Shown in pieces: positions 1 through 9,334 of a stretch of 64,000 bases of DNA. Position numbers and translations under genes: made by a program. The stretch is from CAVSWT01 sp963775245 (GTDB taxonomy: Bacteria > Bacteroidota > Ignavibacteria > Ignavibacteriales > Ignavibacteriaceae): NCBI GenBank assembly GCA_963775245.1, contig CAVZID010000015.1, positions 258,507 to 322,506 of the forward strand, in the 5' to 3' direction. The notes beneath the pieces are model-generated. The model worked only from the letters and a program-made list of their open reading frames with translations, was not told the origin of the DNA and made no database searches. The number at the start of each line of letters is the position of its first letter. Within the stretch, counting starts at the first letter, position 1.

Positions 1-1242
1 GACGGACTTGCACTACATTATTATACATGGGCAAACGGTAAACCTGCTGCCGATTTTAATGAGTCTGGCTGGTTTGATGTAATGAAGAAAACTTTATACA
101 TGGAAAATTTGATTAATGAACATTCTGCTATTATGGATAGATATGACCCGGATAAAAAAGTTGCTTTAGTTGTTGATGAGTGGGGAACATGGTTCGCAGT
201 TGAACCTGGAACTAATCCATCATTTTTATATCAGCAAAATACTTTACGTGACGCAGTTGTAGCAGCAACAAATTTAAATATATTTAATAACCATTGCGAC
301 CGGGTAAGGATGGCGAACATTGCACAGATGATAAACGTACTTCAGGCAATGATTTTAACAAATGGGGATAAGATGGTTGAAACTCCCACTTATTATGTAT
401 TTGAAATGTATAAAGTTCATCAAAATGCTTTTCAAATTCCTCTTGAATTAAAATCATCAAAATACGTTTTTAATAATGACACTCTTTCTGCTGTGAATTG
501 TTCGGCATCAATTGATATAAAGGGAAATATGAATATTTCATTATGTAATATCGACCCGGAGACTAGTGAAGAAATTTCATTGCAGTTAAAAAATTTTGAT
601 GCTAAAAATATAACAGCTCAAGTTTTAACTTCTAAAAACATGAATGATTTAAATTCATTTGATAAGCCTAATGTAGTTGAGCCGGCAGCTTTTTCTGATT
701 TTAAATTAGCAGATAATAATTTAAAAGTTAACATGCCTGCCAAATCGATTGTTGTTTTAAATATTAAAGGTGGAACAAATTCCAACATAGGAGCCGCAAT
801 AGAAGTTAATAACCCCAAGCAGCATTTAAGTTATCAATACTATCAGGACTATGCGAATGAGTATAATAAGCTTCCGGATTTTTCTAAATTAAAAACCAAT
901 AGAGAAGGAATAATCAATCAATTTGAATTGCCTGAAAATAATCCGGGAGAAAATTTTGCGGTTAAATATTCAGGATATATCAAAATTCCAGAAGACGGCT
1001 TTTATTCTTTTTATACTAATTCAGACGACGGTTCGAAACTATATATTGACGGCAAGATAATAGTAAACAATGATAATAGGCATGCACCAATGGAAGTAAG
1101 CGGACTGTCATTATTAAAGAAAGGGTTCCACAAAATAGAATTGGAATTTTTCCAGGGACAGGGCGGACAACATTTAGATGCAAGTATTGAAGGGCCGAAT
1201 ATGAAAAAGCAAATTATTCCGGCTGATATTTTATTTCACTGA
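1..1242 (+). CDS. GH51 alpha-L-arabinofuranosidase, C-terminal part, with PA14 domain (5' end outside window)
   Basis: The frame is open from base 1, so the gene begins before the window; the first ATG in view (82) is internal. The visible part starts in the catalytic barrel. DEWGTW at 175-192 carries the GH51 nucleophile Glu (178-180), and the preceding ALHYYTW stretch also fits GH51. A beta-sandwich follows, and from about 830 to the stop there is a PA14 module (GYIKIPEDGFYSFYTNSDDG, then KLYIDG). PA14 modules are glycan-binding domains, and the GH3 gene here carries one too. The family releases terminal arabinofuranose. The acid/base Glu and any signal peptide are not visible. Family call is strong; substrate is inferred. 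Confidence 0.85.
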   Translation, partial: DGLALHYYTWANGKPAADFNESGWFDVMKKTLYMENLINEHSAIMDRYDPDKKVALVVDEWGTWFAVEPGTNPSFLYQQNTLRDAVVAATNLNIFNNHCDRVRMANIAQMINVLQAMILTNGDKMVETPTYYVFEMYKVHQNAFQIPLELKSSKYVFNNDTLSAVNCSASIDIKGNMNISLCNIDPETSEEISLQLKNFDAKNITAQVLTSKNMNDLNSFDKPNVVEPAAFSDFKLADNNLKVNMPAKSIVVLNIKGGTNSNIGAAIEVNNPKQHLSYQYYQDYANEYNKLPDFSKLKTNREGIINQFELPENNPGENFAVKYSGYIKIPEDGFYSFYTNSDDGSKLYIDGKIIVNNDNRHAPMEVSGLSLLKKGFHKIELEFFQGQGGQHLDASIEGPNMKKQIIPADILFH

Positions 1243-1271
1243 AAAGATTTTTATTAAAGTGGGTTTAAAAC

Positions 1272-1309
1272 TTGTCAGCCGGTTGAGTATAAGAATAACC
1301 GGCTGACAA
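1272..1309. terminator. Perfect 13-bp hairpin between convergent genes
   Basis: TTGTCAGCCGGTT pairs perfectly with AACCGGCTGACAA across a 12-base loop. It lies 29 bases past the GH51 stop and 44 bases past the stop of the converging type IX-sorted gene. There is no long T-run on either side, so it is a plausible but not textbook bidirectional terminator. Confidence 0.6.
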
Positions 1310-1353
1310 TCTATAAGGAGACATTATTAACACAGACTAGCACTAAACATATC

Positions 1354-3153
1354 TTATTTCATAAGAATCATTTTCTTAGTTGTTTTGAATGATTGTGATT
1401 CAAGACTGTAGAAATAAATTCCACTTGCAACTTCTTTTCCAAAATCATCTCTGCCATTCCATGTAGCTGTATAGTTTCCAACATGCATCTGACCATTAAC
1501 CAAGGTTTTAACTTTCTGTCCAAGAAGATTGTAAACAACTAATCTTACGTTAGCAGTTTGTGATACAGAAAAATCAATCTTTGTTGATGGGTTGAATGGA
1601 TTTGGATAAGCATTTGAAAGTGTGAACTTAGTTGGAACTGTTTTGTTCTCACTCTTTTCAACACCAGTTATCATCCATTGAGCTTTTTGAGAAGGATACC
1701 AGTTTAAGTCACCCACAGCAAAACCATCTGTTCCACCTGACTGAAGCGCTGTATTTGAATATGTTAAATCTTCAGGTAATGGCCATGTTGGTGGATATAG
1801 TTCCCCGGTTGGGTTATAAAACCAGGTGCTGTCTAATTGATTGGTTATTATCTTTCTACAGTAATCAATTAATTTAGGAAGATGAGCTTGAATATCAGAA
1901 TTAAATCCAGGATCTACACTATCGTTGTTAGCAATTGCAGTTAAAGGTGATTGTTTTGATAGTACACTATCGATAGTATATTTAGTATAAGCGCTCATCC
2001 AGGTTGGTAAATAAAATCTTCTTTTTAAAAGTTGTTTACTTCCATCAGGCATATCAACGCTGTCGGCAACAGTTACTGTATCATTATATCCCTTGACCCA
2101 ATTCATATATTGACTTGGCCACCAGTAAGCATTATTTTGAACTGTTGTTACTCTTCCGGCAGGATCAAACATCTGAGGATAGACACCTGCTGCAGAATCT
2201 ACATAAGCTTCTGGACCTGTAATAGTGGCGCCCCAAAGTTTTGACCAATAACTTGTACTATCATTTGCTCTTAATCTAACTACAGATGCTGAAGCGGTAT
2301 CTGGGTAATTTAAGAACCATGCTTGTATTACTTGTTCCGGATCTCCGCCCCATGCATGAGTTGAGTAAAATATGTTGTTATCTACATGCATGTTATATCC
2401 AGCTCTCATAAGCAATGGGTCAACAACGCTATACACGATAGTGTTGTGCTGAAAAGATGCGTAAGTGTTGTATCCGCGTATTGACCACATGTATGAATTA
2501 TCACAGAAAAAAGTATTATTAATAAATTTACAAGTATCCATAGCTGTTGGTGCATCTGAGAGAAATGGTTCGCCGCCAAAATAAGAGCTTGCATGCTGAA
2601 CATTTCTGAAGTAGCAGTCCTGCACATCCATTTTAGTCCATTGGGAATGTAAAAATATTCCACCATGTGTCCAGGCTTCAAACACGTCACCTCTTAACTT
2701 AAGAGAAATACTATCAGCATTCAGACGAATACATTCAGTCCAACCATAAACTGATTGATCTCCACGAACATCAGTCAAATAAAGACTGTCTATTTCAACT
2801 TTAGCTCCTTTACCGTTTAATTCAAAATAATGATCAATGGAAGAATTATCTGTAAGAATTGCTGGAGCTAAAACAGGTGGCCTTAATCCATCAATTGTAT
2901 CATTATCAACTATAGTGATTGAACCATTGATCACCATAGGTTCATCTACCTGATATACAGCTCCACGCTGTAACATGTAAATTCTGTTTGGATGTGCTCT
3001 TACACCACCGGCAAGTGTATCTCCATTAATAACTTTATTAACGTTTCCTGGCGGAAGTGGCGCGATTGGATAATAATCCTGTGCGAACGTATTCATAGGT
3101 GTAACAAGTACAACCATTGAAAGAAAAGCTATATAATATAGCAATCTTTTCAT
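1354..3153 (-). CDS. Secreted protein with type IX secretion C-terminal sorting domain, probable beta-helix
   Basis: A 599-residue protein with a clear signal peptide (residues 1-25, ending NTFAQ). Its C-terminal type IX sorting domain spans about residues 515-599: YPNPFNPSTKIDFSV, then LLGQKVKTLV, GIYFYSLES and a basic KKMILMK end. The centre is rich in short N/D/G-turn repeats (for example FINNTFFCDNSYMW, FQHNTIVY, HVDNNIFYS), which look like right-handed parallel beta-helix rungs. No catalytic motif was recognised. An AGGAGA Shine-Dalgarno lies 7-8 bases before the ATG. It follows the TonB-dependent receptor gene by 154 bases and may be co-transcribed with it. A surface glycan-binding or lyase-like role is inference. 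Confidence 0.75.
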   Translation of the reverse strand: MKRLLYYIAFLSMVVLVTPMNTFAQDYYPIAPLPPGNVNKVINGDTLAGGVRAHPNRIYMLQRGAVYQVDEPMVINGSITIVDNDTIDGLRPPVLAPAILTDNSSIDHYFELNGKGAKVEIDSLYLTDVRGDQSVYGWTECIRLNADSISLKLRGDVFEAWTHGGIFLHSQWTKMDVQDCYFRNVQHASSYFGGEPFLSDAPTAMDTCKFINNTFFCDNSYMWSIRGYNTYASFQHNTIVYSVVDPLLMRAGYNMHVDNNIFYSTHAWGGDPEQVIQAWFLNYPDTASASVVRLRANDSTSYWSKLWGATITGPEAYVDSAAGVYPQMFDPAGRVTTVQNNAYWWPSQYMNWVKGYNDTVTVADSVDMPDGSKQLLKRRFYLPTWMSAYTKYTIDSVLSKQSPLTAIANNDSVDPGFNSDIQAHLPKLIDYCRKIITNQLDSTWFYNPTGELYPPTWPLPEDLTYSNTALQSGGTDGFAVGDLNWYPSQKAQWMITGVEKSENKTVPTKFTLSNAYPNPFNPSTKIDFSVSQTANVRLVVYNLLGQKVKTLVNGQMHVGNYTATWNGRDDFGKEVASGIYFYSLESQSFKTTKKMILMK

Positions 3154-3307
3154 AACTGATTCTCCTTTCTAATGAATGAAAAAATAATAGCCTTATTATT
3201 GGCTTAGAAGTAATTTAGATTTAGTTTTATTAACACTAAAAGTAAAATTTTTATTTCACCTCCTTTGATAACTTCAGATTTTTAAAATTAGTTTTTAATT
3301 TTGTTAA

Positions 3308-6307
3308 TTATAAATTGACTCTTAATCCTAAATCTGCAGACATACCATAACGCTGTTCTGCTGCAGGGAAGCTTGTTTTTTGATTAAGATCAATGTCATT
3401 TGCTCCATTGATATTATTCAGATTAAAGAATAACTGGATTCCATACCATGGCAACTTTTGTCTAACCGATAAATCCCACCGGGTGAACTTGTCTGAAATA
3501 ACTCGTTGCTGCAACCAAAAATCTGGTTTTTTAAAAATGTTATTCCTATAAAGCATTGAAATTCTAGCAGAAAATCCGCCAACATCATAACCAAGAGATA
3601 AATTAAGAACATCGTTAGGTTGGTCTAATAATCGAGTAGTATAAAAAGTATCTACAATAGTTTGTTTGATTGTGCCATCCGCATTATACTCTGTGTTTAT
3701 TATACTTTTAGGATAATTGGCTTGAGAAAATATATGAGAGTAATTTATGTCAAATATTAAACCAGATAATATTCCCGGTAGATACCAAAAATGCGTTTGC
3801 CAATTACTTTCAATTCCATAAACATCAACAACATAAGGGCTATTAACATATGTATTGAATTGATAAATAGTATTTCCACCCTGGGGAAGTTCCGGATAAG
3901 CGCTTAAATCCTTTGTGTATGTTTGTGAATAAAATATTAAATCTTTAATATTTTTTGAAAATCCATCAAACGTAAGTAATCCTATTTCATTATTATATAT
4001 AGATAAAACTAGATCATAATTTTGAGATCTGGCCGGTTTAATTCTGTAGTTGTTGTAATCTATAAAACTTGGAGCTACATAATATCTAGGTGTTACTGTG
4101 CTAAACCCTGGATAGTTCAATGTATTTGTATATGCAAAATGTATATTAAGCCAGCTATTTGGCTTATAAATAAGGTGAACCATTGGTAAATAATATCCAT
4201 GAGATTCCGTAACAGTTGTATCATAATTATGATAACCAACTGGTGGCTGCAAACCCGATGGAGTAGAAATTCCTCTGGCAGCTTCATATGTTGTAGAAAA
4301 GTTCTGGTATCTTACCCCAGGTAATATTGTAAAATTTTCTCCTATGTTTACAGTTGCCATAATATAAGCAGCATCTTTTTCCTCATGACCGGAATAATCA
4401 TTAATTATAGAAGCAAGTTGATTACTTTTATATCCCGTGCCGATAACAGTTGTGGGTCTTGCAGCAAGGGCTACTGGAACTAGCTGCCACATTAAATCTG
4501 AGTTAAGTGGGTAAGCTAAACTATAATCACCATTTAGAAAAGTTCCATAATCGTAACCATTGTATACGAAATTTGCTAGACTTAATCCTCCATTATTCGT
4601 TCTTAATTGAGGATAAGCCCTTTGGAATTTAGTAATTATTGCATCACCACCATCATAGATAGTTGAACCTGCAGTTTCATTGTAATCATAGGAACGTCTT
4701 CTATATTGATAGAATCCGCCGAATTTAATTTTTGCTGAAACTAAATCTGAAAAAGAGAATTCATGTAGAAAATCTATAGCGGCAGTATAAGCTGTAGTTT
4801 TAGATACAGAAGATGAATTAGTTATATTTGTTAAATATGCAGCTCCGGAATCAGGGTTAATATATGTAGCCATATCCTTGGGCTGTAGTTTTATTATTGA
4901 TGTACTTAAACCAGTAAATCCGGCATATTGCTGAAGAAAATCAAAAGTCGCATCTCCAGGAGCATTAGATTCAGAATATGCATGTGATAATCTTAAGTCG
5001 ACATGGAAGAAAGGGATATCTTGTTTTACATTCAGCAGGTTACTTACAACATTTAATTTAGTTTGACTGCCTATTATTCGATAACGTAATTGTGAATTTG
5101 GAGATTGAGGATATGCGGATTCTTGTCTGCTGGTAGCTTTTGTATTGCTATTGCTGATAAAATTCATCAAACCTATATTAGTACTACCACTCTTATAATC
5201 AAGAACAACAGTACCTCCAGAACGTGAACGTATTCTGAAAACATCTGTAAGATTTAAAGTATTAAGAATTGGTATACCTTCATCACCATGGGACTTGTCC
5301 ACTAAATTATAATTAACTCCAAGTTCATTATTACTGAGGTTTCGCTTTTCTGTAGATACTTGGGCAAAAATTCCAAATCTATTGCCAAATAGTCTTTTTT
5401 CAATAGTACCTGAAAATTTATAATTGTTGGATGTTGTTTTTAAAGCATTGTATTCACCTTGTGAAAGGAATTCAATCTTTGGTACTAATCCATTTCCTCC
5501 AGAACTTTGTGAAGCTCTTCTCATATCAAAATTTACTACACCGCCAAGTACAGCTGCATCCATATCCGGCGTGATTGCTTTAATTACTTCAATACCTCCA
5601 AGCATATTGGAAGAGATCATGCTTAAATCAACTCCTCTATCACCCAATACACTACCTGTAGCTTCTTGAGCTCCGGCATCAGTCGAAACTATATTATTTG
5701 CAGAAGATACATCACTGGGCATTTCAACACCATCAATAGTAACCTGGTTGTATTGCGGGGAAAGTCCTCTAATAACGACTTTGGAACCTTCTCCTCCCTC
5801 TCTAATAAGAGAAACACCTGGAAGTCTGCCAACAGATTCTGCTGCATTTGCATCTGGTAGTTCTTGTATCTTAGCCTGGGATACTACGTTCTTAATGGGG
5901 ATAGAAGAGAGCTGTTCATTTATAGCTTTCATTTGTCCTTCTGCTTGTGCAGTAACCACTACGGTGTCGCTAACCACACTCGCTCCAGCTAAACTAAAAT
6001 CTTGCTCAATCGTTTGTCCATCTTTGACATTGACTTCAATGTCATGAGATTTATAACCTATATAAGAAATATGAAGAGTGTAACCACCTGCCGGAATGTT
6101 ACTAATAACAAACTTTCCATCCTTATCAGCCGCAGTACCTAAACTAGTTCCTAGCAAAACAGCGTTAGAATAAGGGAGTGGCTCATTTGTTGCAGCATCT
6201 CTAATAGTTCCCTTAATAGTTCCTTTCCCGGCGGAATATATAGATACATTATTTAGCAGAACAATTAGGAAGGTAGTTAATAAAATAGTGGTAAGTTTTT
6301 TAATCAT
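3308..6307 (-). CDS. TonB-dependent outer-membrane receptor with carboxypeptidase-regulatory-like N-terminal domain
   Basis: A 999-residue receptor. A signal peptide (1-25) leads into a carboxypeptidase-regulatory-like beta-sandwich (about 28-112; GTIKGTIRDAATNEPLPY). The plug (about 125-260) contains GRLPGVSLIREGGEG and IRGLSPQYNQVTIDG. A 22-strand-type barrel runs to the C-terminus, which ends in an aromatic/hydrophobic strand (LGLRVNL). It should import oligosaccharides powered by TonB-ExbBD. No SusD gene lies next to it, so it resembles the stand-alone Caulobacter-type receptors rather than a SusCD pair. It is closely related to the broken receptor at 15-18 kb; barrel and plug motifs match throughout. 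The intergenic stretch upstream holds possible regulator half-sites. Confidence 0.9.
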   Translation of the reverse strand: MIKKLTTILLTTFLIVLLNNVSIYSAGKGTIKGTIRDAATNEPLPYSNAVLLGTSLGTAADKDGKFVISNIPAGGYTLHISYIGYKSHDIEVNVKDGQTIEQDFSLAGASVVSDTVVVTAQAEGQMKAINEQLSSIPIKNVVSQAKIQELPDANAAESVGRLPGVSLIREGGEGSKVVIRGLSPQYNQVTIDGVEMPSDVSSANNIVSTDAGAQEATGSVLGDRGVDLSMISSNMLGGIEVIKAITPDMDAAVLGGVVNFDMRRASQSSGGNGLVPKIEFLSQGEYNALKTTSNNYKFSGTIEKRLFGNRFGIFAQVSTEKRNLSNNELGVNYNLVDKSHGDEGIPILNTLNLTDVFRIRSRSGGTVVLDYKSGSTNIGLMNFISNSNTKATSRQESAYPQSPNSQLRYRIIGSQTKLNVVSNLLNVKQDIPFFHVDLRLSHAYSESNAPGDATFDFLQQYAGFTGLSTSIIKLQPKDMATYINPDSGAAYLTNITNSSSVSKTTAYTAAIDFLHEFSFSDLVSAKIKFGGFYQYRRRSYDYNETAGSTIYDGGDAIITKFQRAYPQLRTNNGGLSLANFVYNGYDYGTFLNGDYSLAYPLNSDLMWQLVPVALAARPTTVIGTGYKSNQLASIINDYSGHEEKDAAYIMATVNIGENFTILPGVRYQNFSTTYEAARGISTPSGLQPPVGYHNYDTTVTESHGYYLPMVHLIYKPNSWLNIHFAYTNTLNYPGFSTVTPRYYVAPSFIDYNNYRIKPARSQNYDLVLSIYNNEIGLLTFDGFSKNIKDLIFYSQTYTKDLSAYPELPQGGNTIYQFNTYVNSPYVVDVYGIESNWQTHFWYLPGILSGLIFDINYSHIFSQANYPKSIINTEYNADGTIKQTIVDTFYTTRLLDQPNDVLNLSLGYDVGGFSARISMLYRNNIFKKPDFWLQQRVISDKFTRWDLSVRQKLPWYGIQLFFNLNNINGANDIDLNQKTSFPAAEQRYGMSADLGLRVNL

Positions 6308-6650
6308 AAAAACCTCTTGAACTTTCTACTAAATATTTTTATGAAAATGTTTTATTGTAAATTGAGAATTTTAGTGGTCAAATAGGACACTTAGTTTTTT
6401 CGAAATAAAAATAAACTAATAAAAATTAAAACGCAAGACTTAAATTTTTTTTATAAATGTTGATTATTTTCAAAAATTAAGTCGAAATATATTTTACAAT
6501 TGAATAAACCTAAGAGCTTTCAGGAGATTTTGGTCATTTAAGGTTTTAAATGAACATAGTTCACATATGAACAATAGGATATTTATAAATTCAATGTAAA
6601 GAAATTATTAATTTTTTCAAAGTAAATTTCATAATAAATTATTCTAATCG
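6308..6650. promoter_or_regulatory. AT-rich intergenic region upstream of the TonB receptor, with TGAAC/GTTCA half-sites
   Basis: A 343-base gap with no coding potential on either strand. The only structure seen is three alternating half-sites, TGAAC (6551-6555), GTTCA (6559-6563) and TGAAC (6568-6572), spaced by 3 and 4 bases. They lie about 245 bases before the receptor ATG and could be a regulator-binding site. No convincing -35/-10 pair was identified. Confidence 0.3.
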
Positions 6651-9164
6651 CTATTTGCTGACAATCAACTTTATCTCGTGCAAGTCTTTATCAGAGGAGG
6701 ACGAGCCAATCATTATTGAATAGTTATCCGGCTCTACGGAAAATCCCTTACCATCAATCCATCTTGATAATTTTTCAGAAGTAATTTTAAATTCAACAGT
6801 GTTTGTTTCTCCTGGATTTAAGGAAATTCTTTGAAATCCTTTTAATGTTTTAATTGCCACTTTATCTTTATCAGCTTTTACATATAACTGCACGACTTCT
6901 TCTCCGCTGACTTTGCCCGTGTTTCTGATATCAACTGATACAACCGTTGAATCATCAGGTTGAATTTGATTTTTTTCAAGTTTTAAATTTTTGTATTCGA
7001 ATTTTGTATAGCTCAATCCATACCCGAAAGGATAGAGAGGAATGCCTTTGAAGTATCGATAAGTTCTATTCGTCATGTTGTAATCCGTGAATGGAGGAAT
7101 TTGATCAACTGATTTGTAAAATGTAACCGGCAGTCTTCCGGCAGGATTATAGTCTCCTGAGATTACATCGGCAATAGCAGTACCTGCAGCTTGTCCTGGA
7201 TACCAGGCCTCAACAATTGCGGGTATGTTTTTGTTTTCCCAATTTATTGAAACTGCACTGCCGTTAAGTAAAACCAGCACAATTGGTTTTCCTATTGCAT
7301 AAACTTTCTTAATAAAATTTTCTTGGGTCTCCGGAAGATTTAAAGTCAATCGATCTCCTCCTTTAAAACCTTTAACATCAACTTTCATTTCTTCGCCTTC
7401 AAGCCGCGGAGATAAACCCATAAACATTATAACAACGTCGGCATCTTTTACTGCTTGAATTGCTCTTTGCTCTTTATTTTTATCCGGCACTTCCCAAATA
7501 AATTGCATGAAAGAATAGCGAAGGTTTTTATAAAATTCGATTTTTATTTTGTACGCTTTGCCCCCAATTAGATTTAAATATTTATAAGTTTTAACCGGAT
7601 CAAATTCGCCATCAAATCTAACAAGTAATGAATCATCAATATAAATTCTGAAACCATTAAATCCATATCCGCCCAGAGCGTAATTTCCTGTTTTAGGTGG
7701 AACTAAATAACCTATCCATCTAATTCCAAAATTATAGGAGCCTACCCCCCGGCCCCCTTCCAAAGGAAGGGGGTGTTTCAAAGCCCCTTCCCTTCGGGAA
7801 GGGGTTGGGGATGGGCTTTTATCCCACCAGGCAAAATTTATTTGCTTATCGATACGCGTAAATGAAGGGTTTCCTTTTAAATCACTATTATTAAAATATT
7901 CTCCAACCAAACCATTTTGCTTTTTATCTTTTGAAGTAAACAGATACTCACTTTTTATTACTCGAAATGAAGGCATGTTTTCAGCAAGGTCGCATCCCCG
8001 TTCATAAATCACTTTTGAGTTTTTAAATTTACTTTTTATTCCTTCTAATGGAGTAACCGGATTTGCAGGAAAACCATTGTAATTTCCAAGCAATACTTCT
8101 TCATCATCAGCATTGGGGCCAAGTACTGCTATAGTTTTAATGTTTTTTTTAAGTGGAAGTAAATTATTTTTATTCTTTAAAAGAACAATTGATTTTCTTG
8201 CTGCTTCAAGTGCTGTTGCTTGATCTTCAGGTGTATTAATTTTATTTAACTTTGAATAAGGAACCATAGAAGGCGGATCAAACATACCTAGTTTGAAACG
8301 CGCTGTAAAAATTCTTTTAACCGATACATCAATCTTACTTTCTTTAATTAATCCTTCATGCACTGCATTAACAAGTGAAGGGTAGGCATTTCCGCATTCA
8401 AGATCAGTACCGGCTTTAACTGCAATTGAAGCAGCTTCTTCAGGTGTCTTAACAATTTTATGTGTATTGTACATATCTGGAACTGCCCAGCAATCAGAAA
8501 CAATTAAACCTTTAAATTTCCACTCTTCTCGAATTATACTATTTAAAAGTAGATTACTTCCACAGCAGGCATCTCCTCTAAATCGATTATAAGCGCACAT
8601 TACAGAATAAGCTTTACCGTCAACAATGCATTTTTTGAATTGCGGCAAATAAGTTTCTCTAAGATCATAATCACTCACTTCAGCATCAAAGGTGTGACGC
8701 AGCGGTTCAGGGCCGCTATGTACTGCGAAGTGTTTTGGAGTGGCAATTGTCTTTAAATATTTGGGGTTATTTCCCTGCAATCCTTTTACAAATTGTTCTC
8801 CCATTTCGCCTGTTAAATAAGGGTCTTCTCCATAAGTTTCCATTCCTCTTCCCCAGCGGGGATCACGGAAAATATTTATATTTGGCGACCATAAAGTTAT
8901 ACCCTGGTAAATCCCATGTTTATTTCTGCTCAAAGCTAAATTATATTTTGCACGGGCTTCATCAGAAATTACTGTTGCCACTCTATACATTAAATCTTTG
9001 TCCCATGTTGCCGCTAAACCGATTGCTTGAGGAAATACTGTTGCAATTCCGTTTCTTGCAATACCATGTAAAGCTTCATTCCACCAGTTATATGCTGGTA
9101 TTCCAAGTCTTTCAATAGCTGGAGAATTATATACCATCTGCGACACTTTTTCTTGAAGAGTCAT
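6651..9164 (-). CDS. GH3 beta-glycosidase (beta-glucosidase/xylosidase type) with PA14 insertion
   Basis: The GH3 N-terminal barrel carries NWWNEALHGIARNG, WSPNINIFRDPRWGRG and the nucleophile-bearing GLIVSDCW. The alpha/beta sandwich contains a PA14 insert (about residues 405-540), and a fibronectin III-like tail follows (EEVVQLYVKA). The enzyme removes non-reducing beta-linked sugars. The ATG at 9164 is not the natural start. The frame is open upstream and encodes the usual preceding segment (IEERVNDLISR) and a hydrophobic leader (FILFILIPFPLYSQ), but no ATG/GTG/TTG lies in phase. An ATG at 9292 in the neighbouring phase would supply MNSKFMY if one base is missing near 9270-9285. Residues about 447-475 are encoded by a palindromic repeat. 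Confidence 0.88.
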   Translation of the reverse strand: MTLQEKVSQMVYNSPAIERLGIPAYNWWNEALHGIARNGIATVFPQAIGLAATWDKDLMYRVATVISDEARAKYNLALSRNKHGIYQGITLWSPNINIFRDPRWGRGMETYGEDPYLTGEMGEQFVKGLQGNNPKYLKTIATPKHFAVHSGPEPLRHTFDAEVSDYDLRETYLPQFKKCIVDGKAYSVMCAYNRFRGDACCGSNLLLNSIIREEWKFKGLIVSDCWAVPDMYNTHKIVKTPEEAASIAVKAGTDLECGNAYPSLVNAVHEGLIKESKIDVSVKRIFTARFKLGMFDPPSMVPYSKLNKINTPEDQATALEAARKSIVLLKNKNNLLPLKKNIKTIAVLGPNADDEEVLLGNYNGFPANPVTPLEGIKSKFKNSKVIYERGCDLAENMPSFRVIKSEYLFTSKDKKQNGLVGEYFNNSDLKGNPSFTRIDKQINFAWWDKSPSPTPSRREGALKHPLPLEGGRGVGSYNFGIRWIGYLVPPKTGNYALGGYGFNGFRIYIDDSLLVRFDGEFDPVKTYKYLNLIGGKAYKIKIEFYKNLRYSFMQFIWEVPDKNKEQRAIQAVKDADVVIMFMGLSPRLEGEEMKVDVKGFKGGDRLTLNLPETQENFIKKVYAIGKPIVLVLLNGSAVSINWENKNIPAIVEAWYPGQAAGTAIADVISGDYNPAGRLPVTFYKSVDQIPPFTDYNMTNRTYRYFKGIPLYPFGYGLSYTKFEYKNLKLEKNQIQPDDSTVVSVDIRNTGKVSGEEVVQLYVKADKDKVAIKTLKGFQRISLNPGETNTVEFKITSEKLSRWIDGKGFSVEPDNYSIMIGSSSSDKDLHEIKLIVSK
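7739..7817. repeat. Palindromic repeat element inside the GH3 coding region (two-hairpin type)
   Basis: A GC-rich 79-bp element in an AT-rich gene. Its ends, AGCCTACCCCCC and GGGGATGGGCT, are near-complementary. They enclose two perfect 9-bp hairpins: CCCCCTTCC (7753-7761)/GGAAGGGGG (7765-7773) and CCCCTTCCC (7784-7792)/GGGAAGGGG (7796-7804). It stays in frame and adds PSPTPSRREGAL plus a Pro/Gly-rich stretch to the protein, apparently in a loop of the PA14 domain. The same peptide frame recurs in the GH92 gene. Confidence 0.85.
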
Positions 9165-9334
9165 TCTTGATATAAGATCATTTACCCTTTCTTCAATCGG
9201 AAGATTGGGGTTTTCGTAAAGAAGTGAATCCTGCGAATAAAGTGGAAATGGAATTAGAATAAATAAAATGAATACATAAACTTTGAATTCATAATTAATT
9301 TTATATTTTATTTTACTAGAAATGTAATGAATGA

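Noticed and set aside
2406..2690. Small ORF antisense to the type IX-sorted gene region and similar overlapping ORFs
   Set aside because: It lies inside a well-supported gene in another frame and shows no ribosome site or protein-like composition.
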